The notes under the pieces were generated by a model. It did not search any database. It was not told the origin of the DNA and saw only the letters and a program-made list of their open reading frames with translations. Below, piece by piece: positions 8,393-22,483 of a stretch of DNA of 64,000 bases. Position 1 is the stretch's first letter. Each line of letters opens with the position of its first letter. This DNA is from Actinomycetospora cinnamomea (lineage in GTDB: Bacteria > Actinomycetota > Actinomycetes > Mycobacteriales > Pseudonocardiaceae): the NCBI RefSeq assembly GCF_003096675.1, contig NZ_QEKW01000010.1, forward strand, positions 124,001 to 188,000, in the 5' to 3' direction. Both the position numbers and the translations under genes were made by a program.

Positions 8393-9022
8393 ATGCCGGA
8401 GCCCCGGGTCGTGCGCCACCCGCTCGTCGACATCCGCCTGACCACGCTGCGGGACGAGCGCACCGACCGCGCGACGTTCCGCGCCGCGGTGCGTGAGCTG
8501 ACCGCGATGGTGGTCTACGAGGCGATGCGCGACGCGCCGACGACCCCGACGGAGATCACCACGCCGGTGGCCACGACCACGGGTGCCGTCCTGGCGAACC
8601 CGCCGGTGCTCGTGCCCGTGCTGCGCGCGGGGCTGGGGATGGCGGAGGCGGCGCACGCCCAGGTGCCCGGCGCGGTGATGGGCTTCGTCGGCGTGGCCCG
8701 CGACGAGGAGACGCTGCGGCCGACCCCGTACATGGCCTCGCTGCCCGCCGACCTCGCCGGTATCCCGGTGCTCGTCCTCGACCCGATGCTCGCCACCGGC
8801 GGGTCGATGGCCCACACGATCGACCTGCTCGCCGAGCGCGGCGCCGACGACGTCACCGCCGTCTGCCTCGTCGCCGCACCCGAGGGCGTCGCCCGCCTCG
8901 GCGAGGCCCACCCGTCGGTCGAGGTCGTGGCGGCCGTCGTCGACGAGCGGCTGGACGAGCGCGGCTACATCGTGCCCGGGCTCGGGGACGCGGGGGACCG
9001 GCAGTTCGGCGCGATGCCGTAG
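8393..9022 (+). CDS. upp: Uracil phosphoribosyltransferase
   Basis: 209-residue cytoplasmic salvage enzyme that makes UMP from uracil and PRPP. The full length matches the family. The PRPP-binding loop is seen in [14 protein letters not shown]. The uracil-binding C-terminal flexible loop is [15 protein letters not shown]. The early segment [16 protein letters not shown] and the PVLRAGLGM segment are characteristic. The ATG at 8393 follows 34 bp after the dehalogenase-like gene, so they may share a transcript, although their functions are unrelated. A long hairpin follows the stop codon. Confidence 0.95.
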   Translation: MPEPRVVRHPLVDIRLTTLRDERTDRATFRAAVRELTAMVVYEAMRDAPTTPTEITTPVATTTGAVLANPPVLVPVLRAGLGMAEAAHAQVPGAVMGFVGVARDEETLRPTPYMASLPADLAGIPVLVLDPMLATGGSMAHTIDLLAERGADDVTAVCLVAAPEGVARLGEAHPSVEVVAAVVDERLDERGYIVPGLGDAGDRQFGAMP

Positions 9023-9023
9023 G

Positions 9024-9103
9024 TGCGCTCCGCGCTCGTGAGCAGAAACGCGTGCCATAGCCCCTGCCCTAGCCCCTCGAACTGCTCACGTGCGCGGAGC
9101 GCA
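9024..9103. terminator. Long hairpin after upp; member of a dispersed hairpin family
   Basis: TGCGCTCCGCGCTCGTGAGCAG at 9024-9045 pairs with 9082-9103 over 22 bases with one mismatch; the loop is 36 nt. It starts 2 bp after the upp stop and probably terminates transcription. Its first 17 bases recur exactly in the hairpin at 13695-13765. Confidence 0.75.
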
Positions 9104-9145
9104 CCCGTGGCGGTCGCGGTGGCGCATCCGTGGAGGATGGACGGT

Positions 9146-10945
9146 ATGAGCATCCCCGTGCTGACCGCCGTGGCGTGGCCCTACGCCAACGGCCCGCGGC
9201 ACATCGGCCACGTCTCCGGTTTCGGTGTGCCCTCCGACGTCTTCTCGCGCTACCAGCGCATGGTCGGCAACCGGGTGCTCATGGTCTCGGGCACCGACGA
9301 GCACGGCACGCCGATCCAGGTGCAGGCCGACGCGGAGGGCACGACGCCGCGCGAGCTCGTCGACCGGTACTCGCGGGTGATCCAGGACGACCTCGTCGGG
9401 CTCGGCCTGTCCTACGACCTCTTCACGCGCACCAGCACCGACAACCACCACCGCGTCACCCAGGACCTGTTCCGCGCGCTGTGGGCCAACGGGTACGTGC
9501 GCACCGAGAAGACCCTGGGCGCGATCAGCCCGTCCACCGGCCGCACGCTGCCCGACCGCTACATCGAGGGCACGTGCCCGATCTGCGGCTACCCGAGCGC
9601 GCGCGGCGACCAGTGCGACAACTGCGGCAACCAGCTCGACCCCGCCGACCTCATCAACCCGCGGTCGCGGATCAACGGCGAGATCCCGCAGTTCGTCGAG
9701 ACCGAGCACCTGGTGTTCGACCTGCCCGCGTTCTCGAAGTCGCTGGCGTCGTGGCTCGACACCCGTACCCACTGGCGCCCGAACGTCCTGAACTTCAGCC
9801 GGCGGCTCGCCGACGACCTCAAGCCGCGCGCGATCAGCCGTGACCTCGACTGGGGCGTGCGCATCCCGCTCGACGGCTGGCAGGACCAGCCGATGAAGCG
9901 CTTCTACGTCTGGTTCGACGCCGTCATCGGCTACCTGTCGGCGTCGGTCGAGTGGGCGGGACGCACCGGCGACCCGGACGCGTGGAAGCAGTGGTGGTGC
10001 GACCCCGAGGCCCTGTCGTACTACTTCATGGGCAAGGACAACATCACCTTCCACTCGGTGATGTGGCCGGCGTTCCTGCTCGGGCACAACGGCGAGGGCG
10101 ACCGGGGTGGCGAGGTCGGGGCGTTCGGGCACCTCAACCTGCCCACCGAGGTCGTCAGCTCCGAGTTCCTGACGATGAGCGGCTCGAAGTTCTCCACCAG
10201 CCGCGGCACCGTCATCTACGTCGGCGACTTCCTGCGCGAGTTCGGCCCGGACGCGCTGCGCTACTTCATCTCGGTCGCCGGCCCGGAGAACCAGGACACC
10301 GACTTCACCTGGGACGAGTTCGTCCGGCGCACGAACTTCGAGCTGGCCAACGAGTGGGGCAACCTCGTCAACCGGTCGGTCTCGATGGCCGCCAAGAACG
10401 TCGGCGCCGTCCCCGAGCCGACGGTCCCGGACCCCGCCGACGAGGCCCTGCTGGCCCAGTCGCGGGCGGCGTTCGACACCGTCGGCGGCCACCTCGCGCG
10501 CTCGCGGTTCAAGCAGGCGATCTCCGAGGCGATGCGCGTCGTCGGCGAGGCCAACGCCTACCTGAGCCAGCAGGAGCCCTGGAAGCGCAAGGACGACCCG
10601 GCCCGCCGCGACACGATCCTGCACACGGCACTGCAGGTCGTGCAGGACGCGAACACGCTGCTCACCCCGTTCCTGCCGCATGCCGCGCAGAAGGTGCACG
10701 AGGCCCTCGGGGGTACCGGGGTGTGGGCCGAGCAGCCGCACCGCGAGGACGCCGGCGTGTCCGGGGAGCTGGGCACGAGCCACTCGGTGCTCACCGGGGA
10801 CTACGCGCACGAGCAGGCGCGCTGGACGTCGACCCCGATCCCGGTCGGCCGGCCGCTGTCGCGCCCCACGCCGCTGTTCGCCAAGCTCGACCCGTCGCTG
10901 GGCGAGACCGGCCCGTCGTGGGCACCGATCGCGACCGATGGCTGA
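9146..10945 (+). CDS. metG: Methionyl-tRNA synthetase
   Basis: 599-residue class I aminoacyl-tRNA synthetase that charges tRNA-Met for initiation and elongation. The HIGH signature is seen at residues 19-22 ([10 protein letters not shown]). The KMSKS-equivalent loop is [11 protein letters not shown] (around residue 345). A Zn knuckle of four Cys ([18 protein letters not shown]) lies near residues 142-159. The anticodon-binding helical domain follows. No C-terminal tRNA-binding (EMAP) domain is present. The start at 9146 is preceded by GGAGG at 9132-9136, 9 nt away, which favours it over the ATG at 9137 directly after that site. Its end overlaps tatD by 8 bp. This is the first gene of the conserved metG-tatD-rpfB-rsmA-ispE block. 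Confidence 0.96.
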   Translation: MSIPVLTAVAWPYANGPRHIGHVSGFGVPSDVFSRYQRMVGNRVLMVSGTDEHGTPIQVQADAEGTTPRELVDRYSRVIQDDLVGLGLSYDLFTRTSTDNHHRVTQDLFRALWANGYVRTEKTLGAISPSTGRTLPDRYIEGTCPICGYPSARGDQCDNCGNQLDPADLINPRSRINGEIPQFVETEHLVFDLPAFSKSLASWLDTRTHWRPNVLNFSRRLADDLKPRAISRDLDWGVRIPLDGWQDQPMKRFYVWFDAVIGYLSASVEWAGRTGDPDAWKQWWCDPEALSYYFMGKDNITFHSVMWPAFLLGHNGEGDRGGEVGAFGHLNLPTEVVSSEFLTMSGSKFSTSRGTVIYVGDFLREFGPDALRYFISVAGPENQDTDFTWDEFVRRTNFELANEWGNLVNRSVSMAAKNVGAVPEPTVPDPADEALLAQSRAAFDTVGGHLARSRFKQAISEAMRVVGEANAYLSQQEPWKRKDDPARRDTILHTALQVVQDANTLLTPFLPHAAQKVHEALGGTGVWAEQPHREDAGVSGELGTSHSVLTGDYAHEQARWTSTPIPVGRPLSRPTPLFAKLDPSLGETGPSWAPIATDG

Positions 10946-11861
10946 GGGCTCGAAGAAGAGCGACCGAGAACCGGGACGGCGCGCCGACAGGGTCCCGCCG
11001 CCCGTGCCCGAGCCGATCGGGCCGCCGGTGGTGGACGCGCACACCCACCTCGACGCGTGCGGGGCCCGGGAGCCCGGGGTCCTCGCGCAGGTGCTCGACC
11101 GCGCGACGAGCGCGGGGGTCGCGGCGATGGTCACCACCGCCGACGACCTCGCCTCGGCCCGCTGGGCGGCGTGGGCGGCGGACACCGACGAGCGGGTGTT
11201 CGCCGCGGTGGGCCTGCACCCGACGCGGTCGAACGACCTCACCGACGACGCGCGGCGCGCCATCGAGGAGCTGACGGCGCTGCCGCGGGTCGTCGCGGTG
11301 GGGGAGTCGGGGCTGGACGACTACTGGACGACGCGCCGCGAGGACTGTGCCCCCCTCGACGTCCAGCGCGAGGCGTTCGCCTGGCACATCGACCTGGCCA
11401 AGCGCACCGGGCTCCCGCTGGTCGTCCACGACCGGGACGCCCACGACGCGATCCTCGACGTGCTCACCGCCGAGGGCGCGCCGCCGATGACCGTCTTCCA
11501 CTGCTTCTCCGGCGGCCCCGAGCTCGCGCGCCGCTGCGCCGAGGAGGGCTGGTACGCGTCGCTGTCGGGCACCGTGACCTTCCGGAACGCGAACGCCGCC
11601 GAGCTGCGACGAGCGGCACAGCAGGTGCCCGGCGAGCTCGTCCTCGTCGAGACCGACGCCCCGTTCCTGACTCCGCACCCGTACCGCGGTCGGCCGAACG
11701 AGCCCTACTGCATCCCCCACACGGTGCGCGGCCTCGCGGAGCTCCGTGACGAACCGGCGGAGCGGTTGGCCGAGACCAGCGCCCGGAACGCCCAGCGGGC
11801 CTTCCGACTGGCCGAACAGCCTCAACCTTCACGCTCCGTGGAACGAAGGGGCACGCAGTGA
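10938..11861 (+). CDS. TatD family metal-dependent hydrolase/deoxyribonuclease
   Basis: 307-residue TIM-barrel metallohydrolase. Metal ligands are visible in VVDAHTHLD (HxH), GESGLDDY (Glu), VVHDRDA (His), VFHCFSGG (His) and [15 protein letters not shown] (Asp). The family includes 3'-5' DNA exonucleases involved in DNA repair and turnover. A ~30-residue charged N-terminal extension ([15 protein letters not shown]) precedes the barrel. The ATG at 10938 lies within the last codons of metG, so translation is probably coupled. The metG-tatD-rpfB order is conserved in actinobacteria. Confidence 0.92.
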   Translation: MAEGSKKSDREPGRRADRVPPPVPEPIGPPVVDAHTHLDACGAREPGVLAQVLDRATSAGVAAMVTTADDLASARWAAWAADTDERVFAAVGLHPTRSNDLTDDARRAIEELTALPRVVAVGESGLDDYWTTRREDCAPLDVQREAFAWHIDLAKRTGLPLVVHDRDAHDAILDVLTAEGAPPMTVFHCFSGGPELARRCAEEGWYASLSGTVTFRNANAAELRRAAQQVPGELVLVETDAPFLTPHPYRGRPNEPYCIPHTVRGLAELRDEPAERLAETSARNAQRAFRLAEQPQPSRSVERRGTQ

Positions 11862-13688
<1,827 letters not shown>

Positions 13689-13694
13689 GCCCTT

Positions 13695-13765
13695 TGCGCT
13701 CCGCGCTCGTGCGCGCTTGCCCGTGCCAGGGCACGGGCAAGCGCGCACAGGCGCGCAGCGCCAAG
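13695..13765. terminator. Long hairpin between rpfB and rsmA
   Basis: Two arms, 13695-13728 and 13731-13765, form a near-perfect stem. The inner 19 bp (GTGCGCGCTTGCCCGTGCC) pair perfectly; the outer part has a few mismatches. It begins 6 bp after the rpfB stop and ends 8 bp before the rsmA GTG, so it may both end rpfB transcripts and mask the rsmA ribosome-binding site. It shares TGCGCTCCGCGCTCGTG with the hairpin at 9024-9103. Confidence 0.75.
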
Positions 13766-13773
13766 ATGACCGC

Positions 13774-14640
13774 GTGACCGAGCCCGTCCGCCTGCTCGGG
13801 GCCTCCGACGTGCGCGCCCTGGCCGCCGAGCTCGACCTGCGTCCCACCAAGCGGCTGGGCCAGAACTTCGTCCACGACGCCAACACCGTGCGCCGCATCG
13901 TGCGCCGCGCGGACGTCGGGCCGGACGACGTGGTGCTCGAGGTGGGACCGGGCCTCGGTTCGCTGACCCTGCCGCTGCTCGAGGCGTCGGCGACCGTGGT
14001 CGCGGTCGAGATCGATCCGGTGCTGGCCGGGCGCCTGCCGGCCACGGCGGCCGAGCGCGCCCCGGGCCGGGACCTGCGCGTGGTCACCGGCGACGCGCTG
14101 CGGCTCGCGCCGGGCGACCTCCCCGTCGCCCCGACCGCGCTCGTCGCCAACCTCCCCTACAACGTCGCCGTGCCCGTCGTGCTGCACCTGCTCGCCGTGC
14201 TGCCCGGGCTGCACCGGGGGCTGGTCATGGTGCAGGCCGAGGTGGCGGAGCGGCTCGCCGCGCGCCCGGGCGAACGGGCCTACGGCGCGCCGTCGGCCAA
14301 GCTCGCCTGGTACGCCGACGCCCGCCGTGCCGGACCGGTCCCGCGCGCCGTGTTCTGGCCCGTGCCCGGCGTGGACTCCGGGCTGGTCGCGTTCACCCGG
14401 CATCCGGCGGGGCCGGGCACCGACGTGCCGCGCGAGGACGTGTTCGCCGTGGTCGACGCCGCCTTCGCCCAGCGCCGCAAGTCCCTGCGCGCCGCGCTCG
14501 CCGGGTGGGCGGGCTCGCCGCCGGCGGCGGAGACGGCGCTGCGGGCGGCGGGCGTCGACCCGGGCGCGCGGGGCGAGTCGCTCGACGTGGCCGCGTTCGC
14601 CGCGATCGCCCGGGCCGGCCGGCACCCGGTGACGGCGTGA
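13774..14640 (+). CDS. rsmA: 16S rRNA dimethyladenosine transferase (KsgA)
   Basis: 288-residue SAM-dependent enzyme that dimethylates two adjacent adenosines near the 3' end of 16S rRNA during 30S assembly. Motifs: the N-terminal [10 protein letters not shown]; motif [18 protein letters not shown]; and the N6-adenine methyltransferase motif NLPYN at about residue 125. The C-terminal segment [12 protein letters not shown] is typical. The GTG at 13774 gives [17 protein letters not shown]; the upstream frame only reads through the hairpin. It is part of the conserved rpfB-rsmA-ispE block. Confidence 0.95.
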   Translation: MTEPVRLLGASDVRALAAELDLRPTKRLGQNFVHDANTVRRIVRRADVGPDDVVLEVGPGLGSLTLPLLEASATVVAVEIDPVLAGRLPATAAERAPGRDLRVVTGDALRLAPGDLPVAPTALVANLPYNVAVPVVLHLLAVLPGLHRGLVMVQAEVAERLAARPGERAYGAPSAKLAWYADARRAGPVPRAVFWPVPGVDSGLVAFTRHPAGPGTDVPREDVFAVVDAAFAQRRKSLRAALAGWAGSPPAAETALRAAGVDPGARGESLDVAAFAAIARAGRHPVTA

Positions 14641-14689
14641 GGACAGCGTGAGGGCCAGGACGTCCGGTGGCGGTCCGTACGCTGGACGG

Positions 14690-15688
14690 GTGCTCTCCGC
14701 CGTCGGACCGCCGGTCACCGTCCGCGTCCCGGCCAAGATCAACCTGCATCTGGCCGTGGGCGACCCGCGCCCCGACGGCTACCACGACCTCGTCACCGTC
14801 TTCCAGGCCCTCAACCTGACCGACGAGGTCACCGTGACGACGGTGGTGCCGGGCGCCATCGCGCCGGGCGTCTCCGTGACCACCGTCGACGGCGTCGCCG
14901 GTGACGACGTCCCCACCGACACCAGCAACCTCGCGTGGCGGGCCGTCGAGGCCCTCGCGCGCCACGCCGACCGTGACCCCGACGTCCGCGTCGCGCTCCG
15001 CAAGGCGATCCCGGTCGCCGGCGGCATGGCCGGCGGCAGCGCCGACGCCGCGGGCGCGCTGCTGGCGACGGCCTCGCTCTGGCGGCTGGACCTGGGGCGC
15101 GAGGCGCTGATGGGCATCGCCGCCGAGGTCGGCTCGGACGTCGCGTTCGCCCTGCACGGCGGCACGGCGCTGGGCACCGGGCGCGGCGAGCGCCTCGTCC
15201 CCGTGCTCTCGCGGCACACGTTCCACTGGGTGGTCGCCGTCGCCGACCACGGGCTGTCCACCCCGTCGGTGTTCGCCGAGCTCGACCGCCTGCGCGCCCG
15301 CCCCGAGGCGCCCCGGCGGGTGGGCGATGTCGAACCCGTCCTCGAGGCCCTCGCGTCGGGCGAGGCGCGCTCCCTGGCCCTGCTGCTCGGCAACGACCTG
15401 CAGGCCGCCGCGGTCAGCCTCGACCCCGGCCTGCGCCGGACCCTGCGCGCCGGGGTCGACGCCGGCGCGCTGGCGGGCGTGGTCTCGGGCTCCGGCCCCA
15501 CGTGCGTGTTCCTGTGCGACGGCCACGACGCCGCGGTGCGCGTGGCCGCCGAGCTCGCCGGTGTCGGCGTGTGCCGCACCGTGCGCGTCGCCCACGGCCC
15601 GGTCCCCGGGGCGCGGGTGGTCGACGGCGAGGGCGGCTCCACCGGCCCTCCCCGCCCCTACGATCCCGGCCCGGGCGCCTACGCCTGA
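14690..15688 (+). CDS. ispE: 4-diphosphocytidyl-2-C-methyl-D-erythritol kinase
   Basis: 332-residue GHMP kinase of the non-mevalonate isoprenoid pathway. The N-terminal [22 protein letters not shown] carries the catalytic Lys and the substrate region. The glycine-rich ATP loop is [18 protein letters not shown]. The third motif is [14 protein letters not shown]. The GTG at 14690 is chosen so that the protein begins ~10 residues before the first strand; another GTG at 14648 would add 14 residues. It lies 49 bp downstream of rsmA on the same strand, as in other actinobacteria. Confidence 0.95.
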   Translation: MLSAVGPPVTVRVPAKINLHLAVGDPRPDGYHDLVTVFQALNLTDEVTVTTVVPGAIAPGVSVTTVDGVAGDDVPTDTSNLAWRAVEALARHADRDPDVRVALRKAIPVAGGMAGGSADAAGALLATASLWRLDLGREALMGIAAEVGSDVAFALHGGTALGTGRGERLVPVLSRHTFHWVVAVADHGLSTPSVFAELDRLRARPEAPRRVGDVEPVLEALASGEARSLALLLGNDLQAAAVSLDPGLRRTLRAGVDAGALAGVVSGSGPTCVFLCDGHDAAVRVAAELAGVGVCRTVRVAHGPVPGARVVDGEGGSTGPPRPYDPGPGAYA

Positions 15689-15773
15689 CGCAACCCGCTT
15701 CCGCAGCGAACGGGTATCTCGCTGCTTCTACGCGCCGAAAGTCCCCGTTCGCGCCTTCCTGGAGACTGGATTC

Positions 15774-17585
<1,812 letters not shown>

Positions 17586-17620
17586 GACGCCGGGCGAGCG
17601 TGTGGAGTTACGGACACTGG

Positions 17621-17647
17621 GTGTCAGCGATGGCCCACCGCTGACAC
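17621..17647. terminator. Bidirectional terminator between the ABC-F gene and pth
   Basis: GTGTCAGCG at 17621-17629 pairs perfectly with CGCTGACAC at 17639-17647; the loop is 9 nt. It lies between two convergent stops (17585 and 17658) and would serve both. Confidence 0.7.
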
Positions 17648-17657
17648 GGGAACCGGC

Positions 17658-18248
17658 TCAGTGGAAGCGGTTCTGCGCCGGTTCCAGGCCCTCGGCGGCG
17701 AGGGCCTCGACGGCGTCGGCGGCCAGCTCGACGGACACGTCGAGCTCCTTGCGCTCGGTCGACGACCAGCGTTTGAGCACGTAGTCGGCGGGGTCCTGGC
17801 GCCCCGGCGGGCGGCCGATGCCGAAGCGCACGCGCAGGTAGTCCTTGGTGCCCAACGACTTGGAGATCGAGCGCAGGCCGTTGTGCCCGCCCTCGCCGCC
17901 GCCGCGCTTGAGGCGCACGACGCCGAACTCCAGGTCGAGGTCGTCGTGCACCACGACGACGTCGGTGAGTGCGACGGAGAAGAAGCGGGCGGCGCCGGCG
18001 ACCGGGCCGCCCGAGAGGTTCATGTAGCCGCGCGGCTTGGCCAGCACGGTCCGGCGGCCGGCGAGGCGGCCCTCGGCGATGTCGGCGCCGGAGCGCTTGT
18101 GCGCCGAGAACCGGCTGCCGAGACGTCCGGCGAGGACGTCGACGACGAGGAATCCGACGTTGTGCCGGGTGCCCTCGTAGTCGGGGCCGGGGTTGCCCAG
18201 CCCGACGACCAGCAACGGGCCGTCGGGCCGGGCACCGGGGGAGCTCAC
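17658..18248 (-). CDS. pth: Peptidyl-tRNA hydrolase
   Basis: 196-residue enzyme that releases tRNA from prematurely dropped peptidyl-tRNA. Conserved residues: [18 protein letters not shown] (Asn and catalytic His); the substrate-gate Asn in [21 protein letters not shown] (catalytic Asp); and [13 protein letters not shown]. The GTG at 18248 starts 9 bp after the rplY stop, so the two genes are almost certainly cotranscribed. The order pth-rplY matches M. tuberculosis Rv1014c-Rv1015c. Confidence 0.96.
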   Translation of the reverse strand: MSSPGARPDGPLLVVGLGNPGPDYEGTRHNVGFLVVDVLAGRLGSRFSAHKRSGADIAEGRLAGRRTVLAKPRGYMNLSGGPVAGAARFFSVALTDVVVVHDDLDLEFGVVRLKRGGGEGGHNGLRSISKSLGTKDYLRVRFGIGRPPGRQDPADYVLKRWSSTERKELDVSVELAADAVEALAAEGLEPAQNRFH

Positions 18249-18257
18249 GACCCGGGG

Positions 18258-18965
18258 TCAGCTCTCGTCGGAGGACGCGGCGGGGCCCTCGCCGCCCTCG
18301 CCGCCCTCGCCGGCGGCGCTCGCGTCGGAGGGCGCGCCGGTCTCGACGGCCTCGGCCTCGGACGCGTCCTCCTCGACGCCGGCGCCCTCGGTGTCGATCT
18401 CCTCCTCCATGGCGTCCTCGGTCGGCGCCTCGCCGACGTTGACGACCAGGAGCTCGGGGTCGCTGACCAGCTCGGCGCCGTCCGGGAGGCGGATCTCCCC
18501 GGCGAGGAACTGGGTGTTCATCTCGGCGCCCTCGACGACGACGCTGATCTCCTCGGGGATGTTCATCGCGTCGGCCTCGACCGTGAGCGTGTCCTCGTTC
18601 TGGAACACCAGCGTGCCGGGGCCGGCCTCGCCCACGACGACGACCGGCACGTCGACCTGGACCTTCTCGCCGCGACGGACCACGAGCAGGTCGACGTGCT
18701 CGAGGAAGCCCTTGATCGGGTCGCGGGCGATGCTCTTCGTCAGCGCGAGCTGGGGCTGGCCGCCGAGCCCGGTGACGGTGAGGACCGCGTTGCGGCCGTT
18801 CTCGCGCAGCGCCGCGGCGAACTCGACGGTGTCGAACGCGAGGTGCACGGGGTCGGTGCCGTGCCCGTAGAGCACGCCCGGGATCTTGCCGGCGCGGCGG
18901 GTGCGGCGGGCGGCGCCCTTGCCGAACTCGGTGCGGGTCTCCGCCTGGATGCGGACCTCGGCCAT
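18258..18965 (-). CDS. rplY: 50S ribosomal protein L25/Ctc-type
   Basis: 235-residue two-domain L25 (general stress protein CTC type) that binds 5S rRNA in the large subunit. The N-terminal L25 domain (residues 1-92) contains [21 protein letters not shown] and LYGHG. A C-terminal beta domain follows (~100-185). The last ~45 residues are highly acidic and Gly/Ser/Glu-rich, as often seen in actinobacterial Ctc. Start ATG at 18965. It forms an operon with pth downstream. Confidence 0.95.
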   Translation of the reverse strand: MAEVRIQAETRTEFGKGAARRTRRAGKIPGVLYGHGTDPVHLAFDTVEFAAALRENGRNAVLTVTGLGGQPQLALTKSIARDPIKGFLEHVDLLVVRRGEKVQVDVPVVVVGEAGPGTLVFQNEDTLTVEADAMNIPEEISVVVEGAEMNTQFLAGEIRLPDGAELVSDPELLVVNVGEAPTEDAMEEEIDTEGAGVEEDASEAEAVETGAPSDASAAGEGGEGGEGPAASSDES

Positions 18966-19312
18966 GGTGGTTCTCCTGCGGTCGTCCTGGTCGGCGCGCC
19001 GCGCGCGGCCGGACCCGGGACATCCGGGGAGGCCGCACCGCGTCGATCACGGCCGGTCGGGTGACCCGGCCCTCGCCGAAGTGCGGGGCCCACGATACCG
19101 GCCGCCTCCCGCGTGGCCCGCGACCAGGGCCTCGTGCCCGCGCCGCTGGTGGTGCGAGGGCGTCCCTCGCTGCGTGGGAAGCAGCGGGGGCGTCCCTCGC
19201 TCCCGCAGCCGCCCGCGCCGCTGGTGGTGCGAGGGCGTCCCTCGCTGCGTGGGAGGCAGCGGGGGCGTCCCTCGCTCCCGCATCCCGCCGCCCGCCCCCC
19301 GGGGGATGGTGC
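18966..19312. other. 347-bp intergenic region with repeats, no gene
   Basis: This region lies upstream of rplY and downstream of the methyltransferase gene (both minus strand). Apart from the two tandem repeat units at 19141-19282, I see no reading frame with protein-like character and no RNA gene. The promoter of the rplY-pth operon must lie in the part next to 18966. Confidence 0.6.
19141..19282. repeat. Two tandem 67-bp units of the palindromic repeat, copies 3 and 4
   Basis: Unit 1 (19141-19207) and unit 2 (19216-19282) differ at one base (GTGGGAAG against GTGGGAGG) and are spaced by 75 bp. Each holds GCGAGGG-CGT-CCCTCGC, GCTGCGTGGGAAGCAGC and a second GGGCGTCCCTCGCT. Each can fold into hairpins. 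Confidence 0.9.
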
Positions 19313-19924
19313 TCAGGGCTTCGCGGCGCCGAGGTAGAGGTACGCCATCGCGCCAGGGGCGCGCAGCCGCTCGTGGTCGAGGTCGACGATCGTCAGCCCG
19401 GCGTCGCGGACCAGCGTGTCGATCGGGCGCGTGAGGTGGCAGCCCGCGGCCAGGCGCTGCTGGAGGCCGTCGAGGCGGTGCTGCCAGCGGGCGGTGCGCG
19501 GGTCGGGGGAGAGGCCGTGCTCGAGGAAGAGGAGCTCGCCGCCCGGTCGCAGGACGCGGCGGGCCTCGCGCAGGGCCCGGTCGACGTCGGGGATCGTGCA
19601 GAGGCTGAACGTGCTGACGACGGTGTCGGCGGTGGCGTCGGGCAGGTCGAGGTCCGCGCCATCGAGCCCGACGAACTCGACGGGCACGGGCGCCTGCTCG
19701 ACGCGGCGGCGGGCCATCCGGCGCGCCACCGCCGAGGGCTCGACCGCGCGCACCGACGTCACCGCCGGGGGGTAGAGCGGCAGCGTCGGCCCGCTGCCGA
19801 AGCCCAGCTCGACCACGTCGCCCCGGGCCCGGGCCAGCACCCGCTCGCGCAGGGCGCGGATCTCCGCGGTCCCGAGCGCGACGTCCGTGATCCGCGGGAC
19901 GACGTGCTCGGCCCACCACCCCAT
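19313..19924 (-). CDS. Class I SAM-dependent methyltransferase (UbiE/small-molecule type)
   Basis: 203-residue methyltransferase. SAM-binding motif I is VVELGFGSGPTLPLY at about residues 38-52. The acidic loop follows (VRAVEPSA). Motif II region is DATADTVVSTFSLCTIPD. Motif III is LRPGGELLFLEHG. The HGLSPD and QHRLDGLQQRLAAGCHLTR stretch resembles phospholipid or ubiquinone-type small methyltransferases. The acceptor is unknown. The ATG at 19924 lies 17 bp after the prs stop on the same strand, so it is probably the last gene of a glmU-prs-methyltransferase operon. Confidence 0.85.
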   Translation of the reverse strand: MGWWAEHVVPRITDVALGTAEIRALRERVLARARGDVVELGFGSGPTLPLYPPAVTSVRAVEPSAVARRMARRRVEQAPVPVEFVGLDGADLDLPDATADTVVSTFSLCTIPDVDRALREARRVLRPGGELLFLEHGLSPDPRTARWQHRLDGLQQRLAAGCHLTRPIDTLVRDAGLTIVDLDHERLRAPGAMAYLYLGAAKP

Positions 19925-19941
19925 GACGCGCCCCGCGAGCC

Positions 19942-20919
19942 TCAGGCGTTGCCGTCGAACAGGTTGGTCACCGAGCCGTCCTCGAACACCTCGCGCACCG
20001 CGCGGGCGATCACCGGCGCGATCGAGAGCACGGTGAGCGACGGGAAGCGCTTGTTGTCCGGGATCGGCAGGGTGTTGGTGACGATGACCTCGCGGGCGCC
20101 GCAGGTCGACAGGCGCTCGACGGCCGGGCCGGAGAGCACGCCGTGGGTGGCGGCGATGACCACGTCCTTCGCGCCGTCGGCGAGCAGCGCCTCGGTGGCC
20201 TTGGCGATCGTGCCGCCGGTGTCGATCATGTCGTCGACGAGGATGCAGGTGCGGCCCGTGACCTCGCCGACGACGCGGTTGGCGGCCACCTCGTTGGGGC
20301 GCGTCTTGTCGCGGGTCTTGTGGATGAAGGCCAGCGGCACGCCGCCCAGGGTGTCGGCCCACTTCTCGGCGACGCGCACGCGACCGGAGTCCGGGGCGAC
20401 GACGGCGAGCTCGTAGCCGGAGTAGGTGTCGCGCAGGTGCTCGGCGAGGACCTTGTTGGCCAGCAGGTGGTCGACGGGGCCGTCGAAGAAGCCCTGGATC
20501 TGGTCGGTGTGCAGGTCGATCGTCATGATCCGGTGCGCGCCCGCGGTCTTGAGCATGTCCGCGACGAGGCGGGCGGAGATGGGCTCGCGGCCGCGGTGCT
20601 TCTTGTCCTGGCGGGCGTACCCGTAGAACGGCACCACGGCGGTGATCCGCTTGGCCGACGCCCGCTTCAGGGCGTCGATCATGATGAGCTGCTCCATGAT
20701 CCACTGGTTGATCGGCGCGGTGTGGCTCTGGATCACGAAGGCGTCGGAGCCGCGCACCGACTCCTCGAAGCGCACGAAGATCTCCCCGTTGGCGAAGTCG
20801 TACGCCGCCTGGGGAGTGATGGTGACGTCGAGCTCCTTGGCGATCTCCTCCGCGAGCTCCGGATGGGCGCGGCCGGAGAAGAGCATGAGGCTCTTCTTGG
20901 GCGTCGACGACATGCTCAC
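19942..20919 (-). CDS. prs: Ribose-phosphate pyrophosphokinase (PRPP synthetase)
   Basis: 325-residue enzyme that makes PRPP from ribose 5-phosphate and ATP for nucleotide, His and Trp synthesis. Motifs: ANGEIFVRFEESVRG; the flexible catalytic loop YGYARQDKKHRGREPIS; divalent cation site TIDLHTDQIQGFF; PRPP-binding loop LVDDMIDTGGT. An AGGAGG site lies 10 nt before the GTG at 20919. Alternatives are the ATG at 20913 and the GTG at 20925, which would overlap the glmU stop as GTGA. The tight coupling links PRPP supply with UDP-GlcNAc synthesis, as in other actinobacteria. Confidence 0.95.
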   Translation of the reverse strand: MSMSSTPKKSLMLFSGRAHPELAEEIAKELDVTITPQAAYDFANGEIFVRFEESVRGSDAFVIQSHTAPINQWIMEQLIMIDALKRASAKRITAVVPFYGYARQDKKHRGREPISARLVADMLKTAGAHRIMTIDLHTDQIQGFFDGPVDHLLANKVLAEHLRDTYSGYELAVVAPDSGRVRVAEKWADTLGGVPLAFIHKTRDKTRPNEVAANRVVGEVTGRTCILVDDMIDTGGTIAKATEALLADGAKDVVIAATHGVLSGPAVERLSTCGAREVIVTNTLPIPDNKRFPSLTVLSIAPVIARAVREVFEDGSVTNLFDGNA

Positions 20920-20921
20920 GG

Positions 20922-22421
20922 TCACGGGTCCTCCTGCTCGGGACGCTCGGTCCTGGTTCTGTCCCGGCCGTCGCCGGCGGCCTGGACGGCGGCGGCGTCC
21001 TCGGCGGCACGCGCGGCCGCCGTGCCCGGGCGCTTGCGTGTCACCCAGCCCTCGAGGTTGCGCTGCGGGCCCGACGACACCGCGAGCGCCCCCGGCGGCA
21101 CGTCCTCGCGGATGACGGTGCCGGCCCCGGTGTACGCCCCGTCGCCGACCGTGACCGGGGCGACGAAGGTGTTGTCCGAACCGGTGCGGACGTGGGACCC
21201 CACGACCGTCCGGTGCTTGGTGACGCCGTCGTAGTTGACGAACACCGACGAGGCGCCGATGTTGCTGCCCTCGCCGATGGTGGCGTCGCCGACGTAGGTG
21301 AGGTGCGGCACCTTGCTGCCCTCGCCGATGTGGCTGTTCTTGACCTCGACGAACGTGCCGATCTTGCCGCGGGCGTCGAGCTCGACGCCGGGCCGCAGGT
21401 AGGCGAAGGGCCCGACCGAGGTCTCGGGCCCGACGCGCGACGACGACCCGTGCGTGCGCACCACGGCCGCCCGGGCGCCGACGGCGACGTCGGTGAGCGT
21501 GGTGTCCGGCCCGATCGTCGCGCCCTCGGCGACGGTGGTGCGCCCGTGCAGCTGCGTGCCCGGGTGCAGCGTCACGTCGCGCTCGAGGCGCACGCCGACG
21601 TCGACCCACGTCGTGCGGGGGTCGACCACGGTGACCCCGGCGCGCATCCAGCGCTCCAGCACCCGGCGGTTGAGCTCGGCGCCGAGCTCGGACATCTGCA
21701 CCCGGTCGTTGACCCCCGAGACCAGCCACGGGTCGGCGGTCTCGACCGCGCCGACGCCGCGCTGCTCGCCGGCGGCGATCGCCACGACGTCGGTGAGGTA
21801 GAGCTCGCCCTGGGCGTTGTCGGTGTTCAGCCGGCGCAGGGCCTCGCGGAGGAAGGCGAGGTCGAAGGCGTAGACCCCGGAGTTGACCTCGTTGATGGCC
21901 AGCTGCTCCAGCGACGCGTCGCGGTGCTCGACGATCGCGGTGACCTGGTTGGCGTCGTCCCGCACGATGCGGCCGTAGCCCCGCGGGTCGTCCAGCTCGG
22001 CGGTCAGCACCGTGACGGCGTAGTCGCCGCTGGCGTGCTCGGCGACCAGGGCGCGCAGGGTGGCGGCGTCGAGGAGCGGCACGTCGCCGTAGGAGACCAG
22101 CACGGTGCCCTCGAGCCCGGCGGGCAGGCGCGCGATGCCGCAGGAGACCGCGTGGCCGGTGCCGCGACGGCGGTCCTGGACGGCGGTGAGGACCTCGCGG
22201 TCGAGCTCGGCGGCGAGGCCGAGCGTGTGGGTGCCGACCTGCTCGCGCTCGTGGCCGACGACGACCACCAGGTGCTCGGGCGTCGTGCCGGCGGCGGCGT
22301 GCACGGCGTGCCCCAGCAGGCTGCGGCCGCCCACCGCGTGCAGGACCTTGGGGGTGGCCGACTGCATGCGGGTGCCCTCGCCCGCGGCGAGGACGACGAC
22401 GGCGGTCGGGCTCGGCGGCAT
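20922..22421 (-). CDS. glmU: Bifunctional N-acetylglucosamine-1-phosphate uridyltransferase/acetyltransferase
   Basis: 499-residue enzyme making UDP-GlcNAc for peptidoglycan and polysaccharides. The N-terminal uridyltransferase domain (~1-240) carries [18 protein letters not shown] and the [11 protein letters not shown] and GDVPLL segments. The C-terminal left-handed beta-helix (~260-460) has hexapeptide repeats ([16 protein letters not shown]). The acetyltransferase His/Asn region includes [21 protein letters not shown] and [14 protein letters not shown] disordered ~30-residue tail ends in QEDP. ATG at 22421 with GGGAG upstream. It heads the glmU-prs operon. Confidence 0.96.
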   Translation of the reverse strand: MPPSPTAVVVLAAGEGTRMQSATPKVLHAVGGRSLLGHAVHAAAGTTPEHLVVVVGHEREQVGTHTLGLAAELDREVLTAVQDRRRGTGHAVSCGIARLPAGLEGTVLVSYGDVPLLDAATLRALVAEHASGDYAVTVLTAELDDPRGYGRIVRDDANQVTAIVEHRDASLEQLAINEVNSGVYAFDLAFLREALRRLNTDNAQGELYLTDVVAIAAGEQRGVGAVETADPWLVSGVNDRVQMSELGAELNRRVLERWMRAGVTVVDPRTTWVDVGVRLERDVTLHPGTQLHGRTTVAEGATIGPDTTLTDVAVGARAAVVRTHGSSSRVGPETSVGPFAYLRPGVELDARGKIGTFVEVKNSHIGEGSKVPHLTYVGDATIGEGSNIGASSVFVNYDGVTKHRTVVGSHVRTGSDNTFVAPVTVGDGAYTGAGTVIREDVPPGALAVSSGPQRNLEGWVTRKRPGTAAARAAEDAAAVQAAGDGRDRTRTERPEQEDP

Positions 22422-22483
22422 CGGTCGTTGACTCCCACTCGGGCGCGGGCCGGCCCCGGGTCCGGGGCTCGTCGGGGCCGATC

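Noticed and set aside
19141-19282. Possible CRISPR-like array
   Set aside because: Only two near-identical units with an 8-bp gap and no variable spacers. The palindromes recur elsewhere as a dispersed repeat.
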